Below are positions 1 through 7,833 of a DNA stretch of 12,940 bases, in pieces. The position numbers were made by a program, and so were the translations under genes. Position 1 is the first letter of the stretch. Every line of letters begins with the position of its first letter. The notes under the pieces are model-generated. The model saw only the letters and a program-made list of their open reading frames with translations, searched no databases and was not told where the DNA came from. The stretch spans positions 320 through 13,259 of the forward strand of contig DJET01000022.1 in assembly GCA_002431945.1 (NCBI GenBank), read 5' to 3'. This stretch comes from Ruminococcaceae bacterium UBA5891 (lineage in GTDB: Bacteria > Bacillota > Clostridia > Oscillospirales > Acutalibacteraceae).

Positions 1-18
1 GTGCTTCTGCTTCGCAGA

Positions 19-35
19 GGTGTCCACCGGACACC
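19..35. repeat. Short perfect hairpin at left edge
   Basis: A 7-bp perfect inverted repeat (GGTGTCC, loop ACC, GGACACC) sits in the 66 bases before the comM terminator. No T-run follows it, so it is not an obvious terminator. The surrounding bases look like a dispersed intergenic repeat unit, but no second copy lies in this window, so that is only a guess. Confidence 0.4.
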
Positions 36-66
36 CGCACCGCAATGACAGCCTTTATATACGCAC

Positions 67-100
67 AAAACCGTGGCTGCAATAATGCAGCCACGGTTTT
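67..100 (-). terminator. Rho-independent terminator of comM, probably bidirectional
   Basis: A perfect 15-bp stem has arms at 67-81 and 86-100 and a 4-base loop (ATAA). The outer four pairs are A/T, giving a T-tract on either strand. It begins one base beyond the comM stop codon on the minus strand, so it most likely ends comM transcription. It could also stop a rightward transcript entering from outside the window. Confidence 0.85.
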
Positions 101-101
101 G

Positions 102-1637
102 TTATTCGTTCCAATATTTTTTATCAAGCGTTCTGAAGGATATTGCCGCAAAAATATGCTCTTTTTTTATAATTTCACTGCCTTCAAGGTCGGCAACGGT
201 TCTTGCAACCTTTAAAAGGCGGTCGTATGTGCGGGCCGACATACCGAGCCTGTCAAACGAAATACGCAAATACCTTTGAGCGTTTTCGTCCATAACGCAG
301 TATTTTTTAAGCATAGACGAGGTAAGCCTTGCATTGCAGGTAACGCCCGTGCCCTTATACCGTTCGGTTTGAAGTTTTCTTGCACGGTTAACGCGTTCTC
401 TTATTTTAGCAGACGGCTCCCCGTCGGACACGGCGCTTAATTCGCTGTAATTTACCGGCGGCACCTCAACGTGCAGGTCGATCCTGTCAAGCATAGGACC
501 GGAAATGCGGTTTAAATACTTTCTCACCGCATTATTTGTGCATATACATTCACGCGTGGGGTGACCGAAAAATCCGCAGGGACACGGGTTCATTGCCGCA
601 ACAAGCATTACCGAGCTTGGGTATGTAAGCGTGCCGGCAACGCGCGATATGGTCACCTTGCCGTCTTCAAGCGGCTGGCGCAGCGCTTCCATAACATCGC
701 GCCGGAATTCGGGCAGCTCGTCTAAAAACAAAACACCGTTATGTGCAAGCGATATTTCGCCGGGGTGGGGTATGGTGCCGCCGCCGGTGATACCCGCAAC
801 GGATACCGTGTGGTGCGGCGAGCGAAACGGGCGAACGCGTACAAACGGGTCGCTTTTATCAAGCGTGCCTGCTATTGAGTGTATTTTTGTGGTTTCAATA
901 GATTCTTCAAACGTCATTTCGGGCAGTATGGTGGGCAGGCGCTTTGCAAGCATACTTTTACCTGAGCCGGGCGGACCTATAAGAAGTATGTTGTGCCCGC
1001 CTGCCGCCGCAACCTCAAGCGCCTTTTTGGCGGCAAGCTGCCCTTTAACGTCGGCAAAATCAAGCCCGTAAGCTACCAGCTTTGAGTCTATTTGAGTTTT
1101 GGGGGCGGCGCTGATAGGATTTTCGCCCTTAATATGGTCTATAAGCTCCTTTACGTTTTTAACGCCGTATACGTTAATGCCCTCTATAACCGCCGCCTCG
1201 GCGGCGTTCTCTTCGGGCACAAATACATTTTTAACGCCGTTTTTAAGCGCGGTTATCGCAATAGCCAATATTCCGCCCGTGGGCCTTACCATTCCGTCAA
1301 GCGACAGCTCGCCTACAAAAATACTGTCGTTAAGCTCGGCCTTTAACTGACCGGAAGCCTTTAAAATGGTAATAAGCACGGGAAGATCGTATATTGCGCC
1401 CTCCTTTTTTAAATCCGCCGGCGCAAGGTTAACGGTAATACGCCCTACGGGAAATTTATAACCGCAATTTTTTATGGCGGCGCGCACACGCTCGCGTGAT
1501 TCCTTTACCGAGGTATCGGGCAAGCCCACGATATCAAAGGCGGGAAGACCGGTTGAAACATCTGCCTCAACCTCTATCATATACGAATCTATACCGAATA
1601 AGCCTACGCTGTTAAGCCTTGAAAACACCTGCTGCAC
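102..1637 (-). CDS. comM: ComM/YifB-family Mg-chelatase-like AAA+ ATPase
   Basis: This 511-residue protein is full length for the family. The N-terminal ComM domain (about residues 1-170) has the signature GLPAFDIVGLPD at 30-41, followed by ESRERVRAAI. The central AAA+ Mg-chelatase domain has a Walker A GPPGSGKS at 221-228 and a Walker B VLFLDE at 302-307. The C-terminal Mg_chelatase_C region contains RISGPMLDRIDLHVEVP. In naturally competent bacteria ComM is a hexameric helicase that promotes branch migration during recombination of incoming DNA; in Clostridia its role is less clear. The start is GTG with only a weak AAGG site 3 bases away; a second GTG three codons later is an alternative. 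It is divergent from nifS and has its own promoter and terminator. Old annotations call this a magnesium chelatase, which is misleading because no tetrapyrrole genes are nearby. Confidence 0.95.
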   Translation of the reverse strand: MQQVFSRLNSVGLFGIDSYMIEVEADVSTGLPAFDIVGLPDTSVKESRERVRAAIKNCGYKFPVGRITVNLAPADLKKEGAIYDLPVLITILKASGQLKAELNDSIFVGELSLDGMVRPTGGILAIAITALKNGVKNVFVPEENAAEAAVIEGINVYGVKNVKELIDHIKGENPISAAPKTQIDSKLVAYGLDFADVKGQLAAKKALEVAAAGGHNILLIGPPGSGKSMLAKRLPTILPEMTFEESIETTKIHSIAGTLDKSDPFVRVRPFRSPHHTVSVAGITGGGTIPHPGEISLAHNGVLFLDELPEFRRDVMEALRQPLEDGKVTISRVAGTLTYPSSVMLVAAMNPCPCGFFGHPTRECICTNNAVRKYLNRISGPMLDRIDLHVEVPPVNYSELSAVSDGEPSAKIRERVNRARKLQTERYKGTGVTCNARLTSSMLKKYCVMDENAQRYLRISFDRLGMSARTYDRLLKVARTVADLEGSEIIKKEHIFAAISFRTLDKKYWNE

Positions 1638-1666
1638 CGACCTTACATTTCCAAAATACTTAAATT

Positions 1667-1695
1667 ATTATACAATATATGGTTACGCATTGCAA
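1667..1695 (-). promoter_or_regulatory. Sigma-A type promoter for comM
   Basis: Read on the minus strand, TTGCAA (1690-1695) and a perfect TATAAT (1667-1672) are separated by 17 bases. The -10 box lies about 30 bases upstream of the comM GTG start. Confidence 0.7.
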
Positions 1696-1743
1696 CAATA
1701 TAATATTTTTTCTCTTTTAAACCAAAAAATAATATTATAACTA

Positions 1744-1772
1744 TTGTTTATTCGACAAAAATATAGTATAAT
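1744..1772 (+). promoter_or_regulatory. Sigma-A type promoter for the nifS-thiI-pncC-srtB run
   Basis: TTGTTT (1744-1749) and a perfect TATAAT (1767-1772) are separated by 17 bases. Transcription would start near 1780, leaving a short leader before nifS. No IscR-like operator is recognisable. Confidence 0.7.
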
Positions 1773-1806
1773 ACCCTATATATAGTTTTTGGGAGTGCAT
1801 TTTTTC

Positions 1807-2943
1807 TTGCAGCATACGGTGTATCTTGATAACAGCTCTACAACAAAGCCCTGCGAAACGGCGGTGCGGTATATAAATAAGGCGCTTACGGCCGAGTGGG
1901 GCAATCCCTCTTCACTGCACAGGCTCGGTATGGAGGCGGAAATTGCTTTATCCGAAGCGCGCGAGACGGTTGCACGCTCTGTTTCTGCACGGGCGGACGA
2001 AATTATTTTCACCGGCAGCGGAACAGAGGCTAACAATACTTCATTGCTTTCCTGCCTTAAAGCCAAAAAACGCGGCGGCAGGGTAATCACAACCGCTATT
2101 GAGCATCCGTCTGTTCTGGAAACGGTCAAGCGGCTTGAAGCCGAAGGGCTTGAGGTAATACGCTTAAAGCCGCAGCGTGACGGAACCGTATCGCTTTGCG
2201 ACCTTGAAAACGCGCTTTCATCTGATACCGTAATGGTAAGTATGATGCTTGTAAACAACGAAACGGGCGCCGTTTTGCCTGTAGAGGACGCGGTTAAGCT
2301 TACAAAAAGTATTGCGCCTGCGGCGCTTTTCCACTGCGACGCGGTACAGGGCTACGGCAAGCTGCCTATAAACGTTAAAAGGCTCGGCTGCGATTTAATG
2401 TCGGCAAGCGGCCATAAGATTCACGGACCTAAGGGTATAGGTTTTTTATATATAAAAAAGGGCGTGCATATTCCGCCGTTTATAACCGGCGGCGGTCAGG
2501 AGAGCGGTATGCGTTCAGGCACCGAGCCTACTCCGCTTATAATGGGGCTTATGGGAGCGGTAAACGAATTGCCGAACGCCGAAGAGCAGCTTAAAAAGCA
2601 GCAGGAGCTTTTCTGTTTTGCAGCGGAAAAACTTTCGGCTTTAAAGGGTACTGTTATAAATTCGCCGCAGGGCTGTCTTCCGTATATACTTAACATATCC
2701 CTGCCGGGCTACCGCTCGGAAACGCTGCTGCATTTTCTTGAAAGCAGAGATATATTCGTTTCAAGCGGAAGCGCCTGCGCTAAAGGGCACGGCAGCTATG
2801 TTTTAAACGAAATGGGGCTTGACCGGCGGATAGTTGACAGCGCTTTAAGAATAAGCTTTTCAAGAAATAATACAAAAGAGGATATAATACTGCTGTGCGA
2901 AGCGTTAAGCGACGCCGTAAAGCAGATAAGAAGGGCAAACTGA
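1807..2943 (+). CDS. nifS: Cysteine desulfurase, NifS/IscS family, probable sulfur donor to ThiI
   Basis: This PLP-dependent enzyme takes sulfur from L-cysteine as a protein persulfide. Visible signatures are the N-terminal YLDNSSTTKP, the HP of IEHPSV, NNETG, the DAVQ segment, the PLP-binding lysine in SASGHKIHGPKG (codon at 2416-2418), and the active-site cysteine in SSGSACAKG (codon at 2776-2778). The frame is open from a TTG at 1789. The TTG at 1807 is chosen because GGGAG (1791-1795) lies 11 bases before it and the family normally begins just before YLDN; GTG at 1819 is also possible. The stop overlaps the thiI start (TGATG), implying coupled translation. A NifS-type enzyme dedicated to ThiI is established in Bacillus (NifZ-ThiI), so tRNA thiolation is the likely role. 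No IscU-like scaffold is adjacent. Confidence 0.95.
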   Translation: MQHTVYLDNSSTTKPCETAVRYINKALTAEWGNPSSLHRLGMEAEIALSEARETVARSVSARADEIIFTGSGTEANNTSLLSCLKAKKRGGRVITTAIEHPSVLETVKRLEAEGLEVIRLKPQRDGTVSLCDLENALSSDTVMVSMMLVNNETGAVLPVEDAVKLTKSIAPAALFHCDAVQGYGKLPINVKRLGCDLMSASGHKIHGPKGIGFLYIKKGVHIPPFITGGGQESGMRSGTEPTPLIMGLMGAVNELPNAEEQLKKQQELFCFAAEKLSALKGTVINSPQGCLPYILNISLPGYRSETLLHFLESRDIFVSSGSACAKGHGSYVLNEMGLDRRIVDSALRISFSRNNTKEDIILLCEALSDAVKQIRRAN

Positions 2944-4112
2944 TGAAGGAAATAATACTTATTAAAAACGGCGAGCTGGCGCTTAAAGGTCTTAACCGCC
3001 GCAATTTTGAAGACGCGCTTATTAAAAATATGAAACGAAGACTTATGCCGCTGGGCGAAGTGGCGATCACACGCTCGCAGTCTACAATATACGTTGAGCC
3101 GAAGGCGGACGATTACGATTTTGAAGAGGCGCTTGCACGCGTTTCGCGTATATTCGGCATAGCCGGCTTCAGCCGCGCCTGCGTGTGCGAAAAAACGGTT
3201 GGGGACATACTTTCGCGCGCTCCCGAATATCTTAAAACAGTAATGGAAAATATTAAAACCTTTAAGGTTGAGGCAAAACGGGCGGATAAAACCTTTCCGC
3301 TTACCTCTCCCGAAATATGCCGCGAGGTAGGCGGCGCGCTGCTAAAGGCGTTTCCGCATTTAAGGGTAGACGTGCATAACCCCGACCGTACCGTGTATGT
3401 TGAGGTGCGTGATTTTGCGGCGTATATAAGATGCGAGCAGCTAAAGGGCGCAGGCGGCCTGCCGGTAGGCACGGCGGGCACCGCTTCGGTTTTGATTTCG
3501 GGCGGAATAGACAGCCCCGTTGCGGCATGGACAATGGCTAAAAGGGGACTTCGGCTTAACGCAATACATTTTGCAAGTCCTCCGTATACAAGTCCGAGGG
3601 CGGAATTAAAGGTTAAAACATTGCTTAAAAAGGTTGCGGCTTACTCCGGCACAATAGACCTTTGGATAGTGCCGTTTACCGAAATACAGGACGAAATAGG
3701 CAAAAACTGCCCCGAAGACTATTTCACGCTTATTATGCGCCGTATGATGATGAGAATATCAGAGCGGATAGCGCGCAATTCGGGCAGTCTGGCGCTTATA
3801 ACGGGAGAGAGTCTCGGTCAGGTGGCAAGCCAGACTCTGCCGGCGCTTGTTACAACCGACAGCGTTGTGAATATGCCTGTTTTAAGGCCGCTTATAGGCT
3901 CTGATAAAGAGGATATAGTGGCGGTCTCGCGTAAAATAGATACCTTTGAAACCTCGATTTTACCGTATGAGGATTGCTGTACGGTATTTACGCCAAAGCA
4001 CCCGAAAACTAAACCGACGCTTGCCTTGTGCGAAAAGGCAGAGCAGGGGCTTGACGTGGAGCGCCTTGTGGAAAAGGCTGTAAACGAGGCTGCGTTTTCT
4101 TATATAGAGTAA
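2943..4112 (+). CDS. thiI: ThiI, tRNA uridine 4-sulfurtransferase
   Basis: ThiI adenylates U8 of tRNA and transfers sulfur to form 4-thiouridine, a near-UV sensor; in some bacteria it also serves thiazole synthesis. The 389-residue protein matches the short, rhodanese-less form typical of Firmicutes. It has an N-terminal ferredoxin-like region beginning EIILIKNGELALKGLNRR, a THUMP domain (about residues 60-165), and a PP-loop ATP pyrophosphatase domain with SGGIDSPVA near 186-194. Near the C-terminus is the family motif YEDCCTVFTPKHP. The ATG at 2943 is preferred over one at 2895 because it is preceded by GAAGG and overlaps the nifS stop, and homologues begin at this point. Lacking a rhodanese domain, it must receive sulfur from a partner, consistent with the desulfurase encoded immediately upstream. 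Confidence 0.95.
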   Translation: MKEIILIKNGELALKGLNRRNFEDALIKNMKRRLMPLGEVAITRSQSTIYVEPKADDYDFEEALARVSRIFGIAGFSRACVCEKTVGDILSRAPEYLKTVMENIKTFKVEAKRADKTFPLTSPEICREVGGALLKAFPHLRVDVHNPDRTVYVEVRDFAAYIRCEQLKGAGGLPVGTAGTASVLISGGIDSPVAAWTMAKRGLRLNAIHFASPPYTSPRAELKVKTLLKKVAAYSGTIDLWIVPFTEIQDEIGKNCPEDYFTLIMRRMMMRISERIARNSGSLALITGESLGQVASQTLPALVTTDSVVNMPVLRPLIGSDKEDIVAVSRKIDTFETSILPYEDCCTVFTPKHPKTKPTLALCEKAEQGLDVERLVEKAVNEAAFSYIE

Positions 4113-4123
4113 CGGGTGAGAAT

Positions 4124-4618
4124 ATGAACAACAAAACCTACGAGACCGCCGCTGCGGCAGTAGCCCTGTTAAACGATAACGGCTTTACCGTTGCTGTTGC
4201 GGAATCCTGCACCGGCGGGCTTTTATCAAGCTACCTTACTGCGGTGCCGGGTGTTTCGGCAGTATATGAATTAGGCGTTACGTCTTATTCCTGCCGTATT
4301 AAAAACCAAATACTCGGCGTTAAGGAGGAAACGCTTGACGCCTTCGGTGCGGTAAGCGAAAATACCGCACGCGAAATGGCGGAGGGCGTAAGGCAAAAGG
4401 CAGACTCTGATATAGGGCTTTCGGTTACGGGCGTAGCGGGACCTGACAGCTCCGAGGGGCACGCGCCGGGGCTTGTGTTTATAGCTGCGGCGGATAAAGG
4501 CGGAACGCGGGTTAAAAAGCTTAATATCGACCCGATAAACCGCGAAACGGTAAGGGAAACGGCGGTTAAAGCGGTTTTGGAGCTTTTAATTAAAACAGTT
4601 GAGGAAGTTGCAAAATGA
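4124..4618 (+). CDS. pncC: PncC, nicotinamide-nucleotide amidase (stand-alone CinA C-terminal domain)
   Basis: The 164-residue protein corresponds to the C-terminal CinA domain alone, which hydrolyses nicotinamide mononucleotide to nicotinate mononucleotide and ammonia in pyridine-nucleotide recycling. Seen directly are AESCTGG at residues 26-32 and TGVAGPDSSEG near the middle, both family signatures. The usual N-terminal MoCF/CinA domain is missing; a protein with a similar domain is encoded two genes downstream. The start has GGGTGAG three bases ahead and lies 11 bases after thiI. Its stop overlaps the sortase start (ATGA), so it is in the same transcript. Other CinA-C functions, such as a competence or damage-inducible role, cannot be excluded, but NMN amidase is the demonstrated activity of this domain. 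Confidence 0.9.
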   Translation: MNNKTYETAAAAVALLNDNGFTVAVAESCTGGLLSSYLTAVPGVSAVYELGVTSYSCRIKNQILGVKEETLDAFGAVSENTAREMAEGVRQKADSDIGLSVTGVAGPDSSEGHAPGLVFIAAADKGGTRVKKLNIDPINRETVRETAVKAVLELLIKTVEEVAK

Positions 4619-5556
4619 ACCATGCAAAGGAAAGCGGTACGGTAAAATCCTTTTTTTACAGGCTGTACCTTTCTTATATTCCGAATAAACGCGATAATAT
4701 AAAGCAGATAATTATTAAGATATTCTTTTTGGCGGCGCTTATAACGCTTATAGTATCGGCTTCATATCTTACAAATTATTTTTTGGCGGGCAAAAAGCAG
4801 GAATCGATTATAGACGACAGCCGAAAAATATGGCACGAGACCTCATCGACTGAAAGCGAGGAGCCGCAAAAATCGGTAACGGAAATAATGCTTGAGGAAA
4901 ACCCCGATTTCAAGGGCTGGATAACGATACCCGGCACGAAGGTGGATAATCCGTTTTATCAAACGACAGATAACGAATTTTACCTTACGCACAACCAAAA
5001 AAAGCAAAAAAGCGCATACGGCGCGCTGTTTCTTGATTACGGCAATATGCTTACCGAGACCGAAAAGGACAGCAACCTTGTAATATACGGTCACCATATG
5101 AAAAACGGATCTATGTTTGCGGGTCTTACAAAATACAAAACGCTCAGCTTTTATAAGGCTAATCCGACTATTGAGTTTTCAACGCTTTACGGCAAGGATA
5201 CTTATAAAATATACGCCGCATTTGTACTGAACGCCTCTAAGGACGACGATAACGGTTATATTTACAATATTTTCAGAAAAAGGTTTTTGGACGATACGGA
5301 TTTTAACTTGTGGAAAAATGAGGCAATGGCGCGCAGTATTATAAATACGGGGGTTGACGCGCAGTTCGGGGACGAAATAATAACCCTTGTTACCTGTACC
5401 TATGATTTTGATAACGCGCGTTTTGTGGTTATGGCAAGAAAAACGCGCGAGGGCGAGGATACTGCGGTGGATACGTCCGCGGCGGTTACAAACCCAAGTC
5501 CGAGATACCCGAAACGCTGGTACGACGACAGGGGAATAGATTATCCGTTTAATTAA
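4615..5556 (+). CDS. srtB: Class B sortase
   Basis: This membrane-anchored transpeptidase of 313 residues has a cytoplasmic N-terminus, one membrane segment (about residues 33-57), a short linker, and an extracellular sortase domain from about 85. The catalytic triad is visible: His160 in VIYGHHMKNGSMF, Cys261 in ITLVTCTYDF, and Arg269 in NARFVV. The GHHMKNGSMF context and the spacing match class B. Class B enzymes attach NPQTN-like proteins, often haem-uptake proteins, or build pili. No substrate with a sorting signal is encoded next to it, so the target is unknown. The start overlaps the pncC stop (ATGA) behind GAGGAAG. The C-terminal tail of about 35 residues beyond the last strand is rich in Asp, Thr, Pro and Tyr. 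Confidence 0.93.
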   Translation: MNHAKESGTVKSFFYRLYLSYIPNKRDNIKQIIIKIFFLAALITLIVSASYLTNYFLAGKKQESIIDDSRKIWHETSSTESEEPQKSVTEIMLEENPDFKGWITIPGTKVDNPFYQTTDNEFYLTHNQKKQKSAYGALFLDYGNMLTETEKDSNLVIYGHHMKNGSMFAGLTKYKTLSFYKANPTIEFSTLYGKDTYKIYAAFVLNASKDDDNGYIYNIFRKRFLDDTDFNLWKNEAMARSIINTGVDAQFGDEIITLVTCTYDFDNARFVVMARKTREGEDTAVDTSAAVTNPSPRYPKRWYDDRGIDYPFN

Positions 5557-5577
5557 AGAAAGGGGAAGGCTTGTTTT

Positions 5578-6711
5578 ATGTTTCAGAATATTAAGGTGGA
5601 TATAATATACTTTAAAACATATACGGATTTTGAGCTTGAATTTAACCTTTGCGGCTGCTGCCGTATGCGGCTGCTTACCGATAAAGCGCCTGATAAAAAA
5701 ACGCTTGTGCACAGCCTTGCGCGCGCCGTTTCACGCAGCAGGGTTATAATAATCGCAGGCAAGCTTTTAGGCGAGGACGGAACGGTAGGGCTTATTTCAC
5801 ACGCGATAGGCAAAGAAACCGCGGTAATAGATAAGGCGCAGTACGGAATTTCGGGCGATGATGAGATAAGGGTTATAGGCGGCGCCACGCCGCTCGTTAC
5901 GCCGAGTGGTGAATTCGGCGGCTGTATTATAGAAAGCGGTCCGCAGTCTATGATATTGCTTACAGACGATAAGGCTGTAAGAAAAGCCGTTATGAACACG
6001 CTTATTCACCCGTATATAGAGGAGCTTTGCGCAACCGAGCTTAAGGCAAAGGCAGACGCCGCGGTTCAGGCGCCGATTGCTCCCGTTACGCCTGTTACCG
6101 AAGAACCGGTGCTTTCGGCGGAAGAACCCGAAACAGAGGCAGAGACTGAGACGGTTGATATACTTTCATCGTCTGAGGGCATTGAAACAGTTGAAAATGC
6201 AAATGCCGAGACGGTTGCCGAAACCGAAACCGAAACTGAGACCGAGACCGAGGAAACCGCGCCGCCGATTGCCGAAAACGAAAAAGCCGGGGACAGTATC
6301 CCGATAAGCGCATATTCGGCAAGCCCCGATAACAGCGTGGAGCTTTATGGCGGTATGGTCTTTGAGGAAGACGCCGATGAAAAACGCGAACTGTATGCAG
6401 TGCCCGATACCTCAGAGGACGACGGTATGTATATCGAACCGCAAAGAATGAAAAAGGGCGCGACGAATTATTACAATCACCGTTATGCGGCGGAATCGTT
6501 TGATGAAACCGTATATCGTGCCGATACCGGAAATAATACGAAAAGACCGTCGGTATTTTACGGAAATACGGCAATACTTATAACGGCAATTGTTTTGCTT
6601 GTGATTTTAGCGGTGCTTTGCTACTGCATATTCTATATTCCCTCAAAGGACGGCGTTTCCGCCGCCGCATATTTAAGGGAGACCTTCGGAACACTGTTAG
6701 GCAAGAGCTGA
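5578..6711 (+). CDS. Single-pass membrane protein with a CinA/MoCF-like N-terminal domain and acidic linker
   Basis: The 377-residue protein has no exact name I recognise. Residues about 1-145 resemble a molybdopterin-binding-like (MoCF/CinA N-terminal) fold: SRVIIIAGKLLGEDG takes the place of the usual GG-gly loop, and VTPSGEFGG...ESGPQSMILLTDD echoes the CinA APG...LPGPPxE segment, although the catalytic-looking residues are not kept. Residues about 145-240 are a Glu/Thr/Pro-rich linker with a run of ET dipeptides. About 329-352 is one strong hydrophobic helix, followed by a tail of about 25 residues. There is no signal peptide, so the MoCF-like domain would be cytoplasmic. It starts at ATG behind GGGGAAGG, 21 bases after srtB, and closes the operon. 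It may be a signalling or scaffold protein; that is inference. Confidence 0.8.
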   Translation: MFQNIKVDIIYFKTYTDFELEFNLCGCCRMRLLTDKAPDKKTLVHSLARAVSRSRVIIIAGKLLGEDGTVGLISHAIGKETAVIDKAQYGISGDDEIRVIGGATPLVTPSGEFGGCIIESGPQSMILLTDDKAVRKAVMNTLIHPYIEELCATELKAKADAAVQAPIAPVTPVTEEPVLSAEEPETEAETETVDILSSSEGIETVENANAETVAETETETETETEETAPPIAENEKAGDSIPISAYSASPDNSVELYGGMVFEEDADEKRELYAVPDTSEDDGMYIEPQRMKKGATNYYNHRYAAESFDETVYRADTGNNTKRPSVFYGNTAILITAIVLLVILAVLCYCIFYIPSKDGVSAAAYLRETFGTLLGKS

Positions 6712-6716
6712 AAGTT

Positions 6717-6742
6717 TCTCTGATGTTGTATAATATCAGAGA
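6717..6742 (+). other. Hairpin just after the operon's last stop codon
   Basis: Perfect 8-bp arms TCTCTGAT (6717-6724) and ATCAGAGA (6735-6742) enclose a 10-base loop containing TATAAT. No T-run follows, so it is more likely an mRNA-stabilising 3' structure or an operator than a terminator. Confidence 0.45.
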
Positions 6743-6773
6743 CAATAAAGTATTGTTTGAAGAGAGAACTTTT

Positions 6774-6817
6774 AAAAAATACAGCTGATGAATTAAGGGG
6801 CGTCAGCTGTATTTTTT
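6774..6817. terminator. Bidirectional rho-independent terminator
   Basis: A perfect 15-bp stem (6774-6788 with 6803-6817) has a core ATACAGCTGA and a 14-base loop. Outer A6/T6 tracts give a T-run on both strands. On the plus strand it ends the nifS-to-membrane-protein run. On the minus strand it would have ended the spore-protein remnant upstream. Confidence 0.8.
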
Positions 6818-6923
6818 GTGTAATGACGCTTTATACAGTCAGCCTGAAGCTGTATGTAAGCTGTTTTTCGTGGCCGGTGATCCATCGGTAATTACGGGTA
6901 AACTTCATATGCCGTACAGGACA

Positions 6924-7035
6924 GATGTTATTAACCATCTGTCCGCCGATAGAACCAGCCTGCTTAGCGGTAAGATCGCCGTTGTAACCCTGCTTTAAGT
7001 TAACGCCAACCTCCCTTGGAGTACAGAGTGTTATT
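6924..7035 (-). pseudogene. Frameshifted fragment of an alpha/beta small acid-soluble spore protein (SASP)
   Basis: On the minus strand one frame encodes EVGVNLKQGYNGDLTAKQ followed by AGSIGGQMV, the conserved core of alpha/beta-type SASPs, which coat and protect spore DNA. The N-terminal helix region is not in that frame. Upstream, NNTLYSK lies one base out of register, and removing one G from the GGG at the junction would join it as SKEVGVNL. After MVNN the sequence no longer resembles a SASP. The fragment sits inside a 100-codon open frame, but most of that frame is not SASP-like and has no convincing ribosome site. A 9-bp hairpin (6919-6927/6936-6944) overlaps its end. It is best read as a decayed gene; an unusual short intact SASP is less likely. 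Confidence 0.6.
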
Positions 7036-7164
7036 AAAAAAATTACATAGACCGAATTGAACCGCCCGGTGAGCCCGCAGATAAAACAGCCCGAAAAAGC
7101 CGCATTTTGCGCAGTGATATGATTGGCAAACACATAAAATATAGACTTTACCGTAATTATTCTC

Positions 7165-7192
7165 TTGACAATTTTTTAATTTGCGGTATAAT
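7165..7192 (+). promoter_or_regulatory. Sigma-A promoter for glpP
   Basis: A consensus TTGACA (7165-7170) and TATAAT (7187-7192) are separated by 16 bases. Transcription would start near 7200, leaving a leader of about 65 bases before the GTG of glpP. I see no terminator/antiterminator pair in the leader. Confidence 0.8.
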
Positions 7193-7264
7193 ATTCATTA
7201 GAGAACAGAGATGTAAAGTACCTTGTTGCTTTGCGTCTTTTTTTGTTTTAAGGGGGAATGTCAG

Positions 7265-7828
7265 GTGGAAAACCCGATTATAAATGCGCTTGAAAGAACG
7301 CCTGTTATAGCCGCGACCGACCGTTCGGGGTGGCAGGGCGCCGTTTTATCCGAGGCGGAGGTGCTGTTTCACTTGGGCGCTGATATTATAACGGTCGGTG
7401 ATGATATAGCCGCAGCAAAGCAAAACGGCAAATTTGTTTTTATACATATTGATTTAGCCGACGGAATAGGCAAGGACAGAACGGGAATAGAGTGGCTTAA
7501 AAAGCTCGGAGCAGACGGTGTTATTTCTACCCGCACCCAGCTGATACGCGCGGCGCACGATAACGGCTTGCTTGCGGTTCAGCGGTTTTTTATGCTTGAT
7601 TCAAAGGGTATGCACTCGGTTGCCGAGACGATTGAAAACACACGCCCCGATTTAATAGAAATTATGCCGGGGGTTATACCTAAAGCGTTAAAGCTTTTCT
7701 CCCGTCAGGAAATTCCCGTTATTGCGGGCGGGCTTAAAACGGTAGCCGAGCTTGCCAAAAAAAGCGTGCCGAGCGTTAATACCCGCGCGGGTGCGCGCTC
7801 AAAGTTGAAATTAACGGCGATAATATAA
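7265..7828 (+). CDS. glpP: GlpP, glycerol-3-phosphate-responsive antiterminator, C-terminus probably altered
   Basis: GlpP binds glycerol-3-phosphate and then the leader mRNA of glycerol-use genes, preventing early termination. Family features are NPIINALERTPVIAA at the N-terminus, FIHIDLADGIG (59-69), ADGVISTR (83-90), the LAVQRFFMLDS segment (103-113), IEIMPGVIPK (131-140) and PVIAGGL (151-157). The GTG at 7265 is chosen: AGGGGG lies 8 bases ahead and homologues begin there. An upstream ATG would add 14 atypical residues. After AGGL the usual ending (a conserved AGA...IST...W pattern) is replaced by KTVAELAKKSVPSVNTRAG and then by out-of-frame translation of the neighbouring DUF1667 gene. 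The length (187) is near normal only because of this read-in. The N-terminal five-sixths look intact; whether it still functions is uncertain. Confidence 0.85.
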   Translation: MENPIINALERTPVIAATDRSGWQGAVLSEAEVLFHLGADIITVGDDIAAAKQNGKFVFIHIDLADGIGKDRTGIEWLKKLGADGVISTRTQLIRAAHDNGLLAVQRFFMLDSKGMHSVAETIENTRPDLIEIMPGVIPKALKLFSRQEIPVIAGGLKTVAELAKKSVPSVNTRAGARSKLKLTAII

Positions 7829-7833
7829 CCGTT

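Noticed and set aside
2895..2942. An upstream ATG start for thiI
   Set aside because: It would add 16 basic residues translated from inside nifS; the ATG at 2943 has a good ribosome site, overlaps the nifS stop, and fits the family N-terminus.
5179..6574. Long minus-strand frames opposite srtB and the membrane protein
   Set aside because: They are Arg/Ile-rich mirror images of strongly supported plus-strand genes and carry no motifs or ribosome sites.
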